A stretch of 64,000 bases of DNA, from the NCBI RefSeq assembly GCF_029892965.1, contig NZ_JARXWN010000011.1, positions 1-64,000 of the forward strand, in the 5' to 3' direction. The position numbers and the translations under genes are program-made. Shown here one piece after another: positions 62,938 to 64,000 of the stretch (the stretch's first letter is position 1; each line of letters opens with the position of its first letter). The DNA is from Dysgonomonas sp. PF1-14 (GTDB taxonomy: Bacteria; Bacteroidota; Bacteroidia; Bacteroidales; Dysgonomonadaceae). Below the pieces are notes generated by a model. It worked only from the letters and a program-made list of their open reading frames with translations, had not been told where the DNA came from and searched no databases.

Positions 62938-64000
62938 ATGGAAACATTTTTAATCAAAGCATTACAATTAATACTGAGTTTATCCATACTGGTTGTCATT
63001 CACGAGTTCGGGCATTTTCTATTTGCGCGACTCTTCAAGATAAGAGTTGAAAAGTTCTATCTGTTTTTCAATCCCGGTTTTTCCCTATTCAAGTATAAGC
63101 CAAAGAACAGCGATACCGAATACGGTATAGGCTGGTTGCCATTGGGCGGATACGTAAAAATATCGGGGATGATAGACGAGTCGATGGACAAGGAGCAAAT
63201 GGCGCAGCCTGCCCAACCTTGGGAATTCCGTTCTAAACCTGCATGGCAACGCTTGCTGGTAATGGTGGGTGGTGTGCTATTCAATTTTATACTGGCTATC
63301 ATCATTTATGGAATGATACTGTTTGCATGGGGAGATAGTTTCTTGCCTACGCGTAATATAAAGACCGGGTTTGTGTTTTCTCCGACAGCTAAAGCACTGG
63401 GAGGCTATCAGGACAAAGATGTCATAATCAGCGTAGACGGTAAGGATATGGCAGAGCGTAGCGGTGTGTTACGCAACAATACATTCATGCAATTCCTCGA
63501 TGCAAAAGAGGTAGTAGTAGAACGTGGCGGAGAACTAGTAACGCTGCATATGCCCGATGATTTCGGAAATAAGATAGCTGCTGCCATAAAGGAAGAGAAG
63601 CGGATGCCTTACGATATGTGGATGCCTTGCAAGGTAGACAGTGTATTCTCGTGGGCTAAGATCGCCGATGTGCGCCCCGGTGACAGCATATTGTCTCTGA
63701 ATGGTGTACAGGTAGCATCTTTTATGGATGTGGTAATGGAAGCCGGAAAAGAAGAAAATTGGAATAAACTTGTGCCGTTAGTTGTTAGCCGCAAAGGGGT
63801 TATCTATTCCGGTAAAATACATATCGACGGTAAGGGTAAAATGGGAATACAGGTTAAAGTTCCTCAATCTAAATGGGAAAAGAATACATACGGCTTCTTC
63901 GCTGCTATTCCGGCAGGAGCTAAAATGGGAGTGGAAACCCTGAAGGCCTATGTGTCGCAAATACGTTTCGTCTTTACCAAAACAGGAGTGCAGAGCCTTG
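62938..64000 (+). CDS. rseP: RseP-type site-2 protease, cut by the window end
   Basis: The first 354 residues of an intramembrane zinc metalloprotease; the gene runs past the window edge. ILVVIHEFGHFLFARLF has the HExxH zinc motif in the first membrane segment. GIGWLPLGGYVKISGMID is the membrane-reentrant loop. PDZ-like segments are seen (ADVRPGDSILSLNGVQV). RseP family proteases cut anti-sigma factors and signal peptides. The ATG chosen, METFLIKALQLILSL, starts the first membrane helix directly. Confidence 0.95.
   Translation, partial: METFLIKALQLILSLSILVVIHEFGHFLFARLFKIRVEKFYLFFNPGFSLFKYKPKNSDTEYGIGWLPLGGYVKISGMIDESMDKEQMAQPAQPWEFRSKPAWQRLLVMVGGVLFNFILAIIIYGMILFAWGDSFLPTRNIKTGFVFSPTAKALGGYQDKDVIISVDGKDMAERSGVLRNNTFMQFLDAKEVVVERGGELVTLHMPDDFGNKIAAAIKEEKRMPYDMWMPCKVDSVFSWAKIADVRPGDSILSLNGVQVASFMDVVMEAGKEENWNKLVPLVVSRKGVIYSGKIHIDGKGKMGIQVKVPQSKWEKNTYGFFAAIPAGAKMGVETLKAYVSQIRFVFTKTGVQSL

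Overview
The window is a contiguous piece of a Bacteroidota chromosome, most likely Bacteroidales and probably Dysgonomonas-like. The genus is an inference; no 16S rRNA is present. The phylum evidence is direct: a SusC/SusD pair, a gliding-type C-terminal domain, the DUF4295-L33-L28 ribosomal cluster, a Bacteroides-type serine palmitoyltransferase, and promoters of the TTTG-N19-TAnnTTTG type. No tRNA gene, CRISPR array or intact transposase gene was found.

Layout. 1-2.6 kb: the 3' part of a 5S rRNA gene, then a two-gene accessory operon (a PD-(D/E)XK-like protein and a beta-CASP metallo-beta-lactamase-fold protein). 2.7-7.8 kb: a MuiA/DUF4139 protein carrying a TonB-plug-like insert, a small plug-like secreted protein, and a phosphoethanolamine-transferase-like membrane sulfatase. 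7.8-18.9 kb: a complete tryptophan operon on the minus strand (trpL leader peptide, attenuator, trpB-E-G, SUKH gene, second trpB, trpD, Sel1 gene, quinone reductase, MFS transporter, trpC-F-A). The leader peptide has three consecutive Trp codons. Three palindromic repeat elements lie between trp operon genes. 18.9-20.7 kb: recF, a DUF721 gene and a thioesterase gene. 21-31.7 kb: a SusC/SusD locus with a zinc-metallohydrolase lipoprotein, DUF4302 and BACON lipoproteins, and a divergent TPR-TM-HTH regulator. 31.7-35.8 kb: a polysaccharide deacetylase and a DUF2723 (GT117-type) membrane protein. 35.9-37.5 kb: a repeat island with two miniature inverted-repeat elements and an orphan phage-like HTH gene. 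37.7-42.8 kb: a surface-glycan cluster (flippase, DUF268, alpha-1,2-fucosyltransferase, GT2, LicD). 42.8-48.2 kb: an HU-TM-LysM protein, HU, rimO, a parDE module, ftsY, DUF4295, rpmG and rpmB. 48.4-55.4 kb: an epimerase, rluF-type pseudouridine synthase, gap, a TlpA-like protein, an OmpA-family protein and an Asn-rich secreted protein. 55.5-58.6 kb: an RtcB-PrfH RNA/ribosome repair operon with a third, unrecognised first gene and a structured 5' leader. 58.6-64 kb: a gliding-type C-terminal domain protein, serine palmitoyltransferase, a degenerate M23 protein, dxr and the start of rseP.

Most notable: the WWW leader peptide and mutually exclusive hairpins controlling trp; the candidate structured leader of the RtcB-PrfH operon; a parDE module between 20-bp direct repeats of the ftsY 3' end; and a 182-bp element present twice with one mismatch, one copy sitting in another repeat so that the empty site and TAA duplication can be read inside this window.
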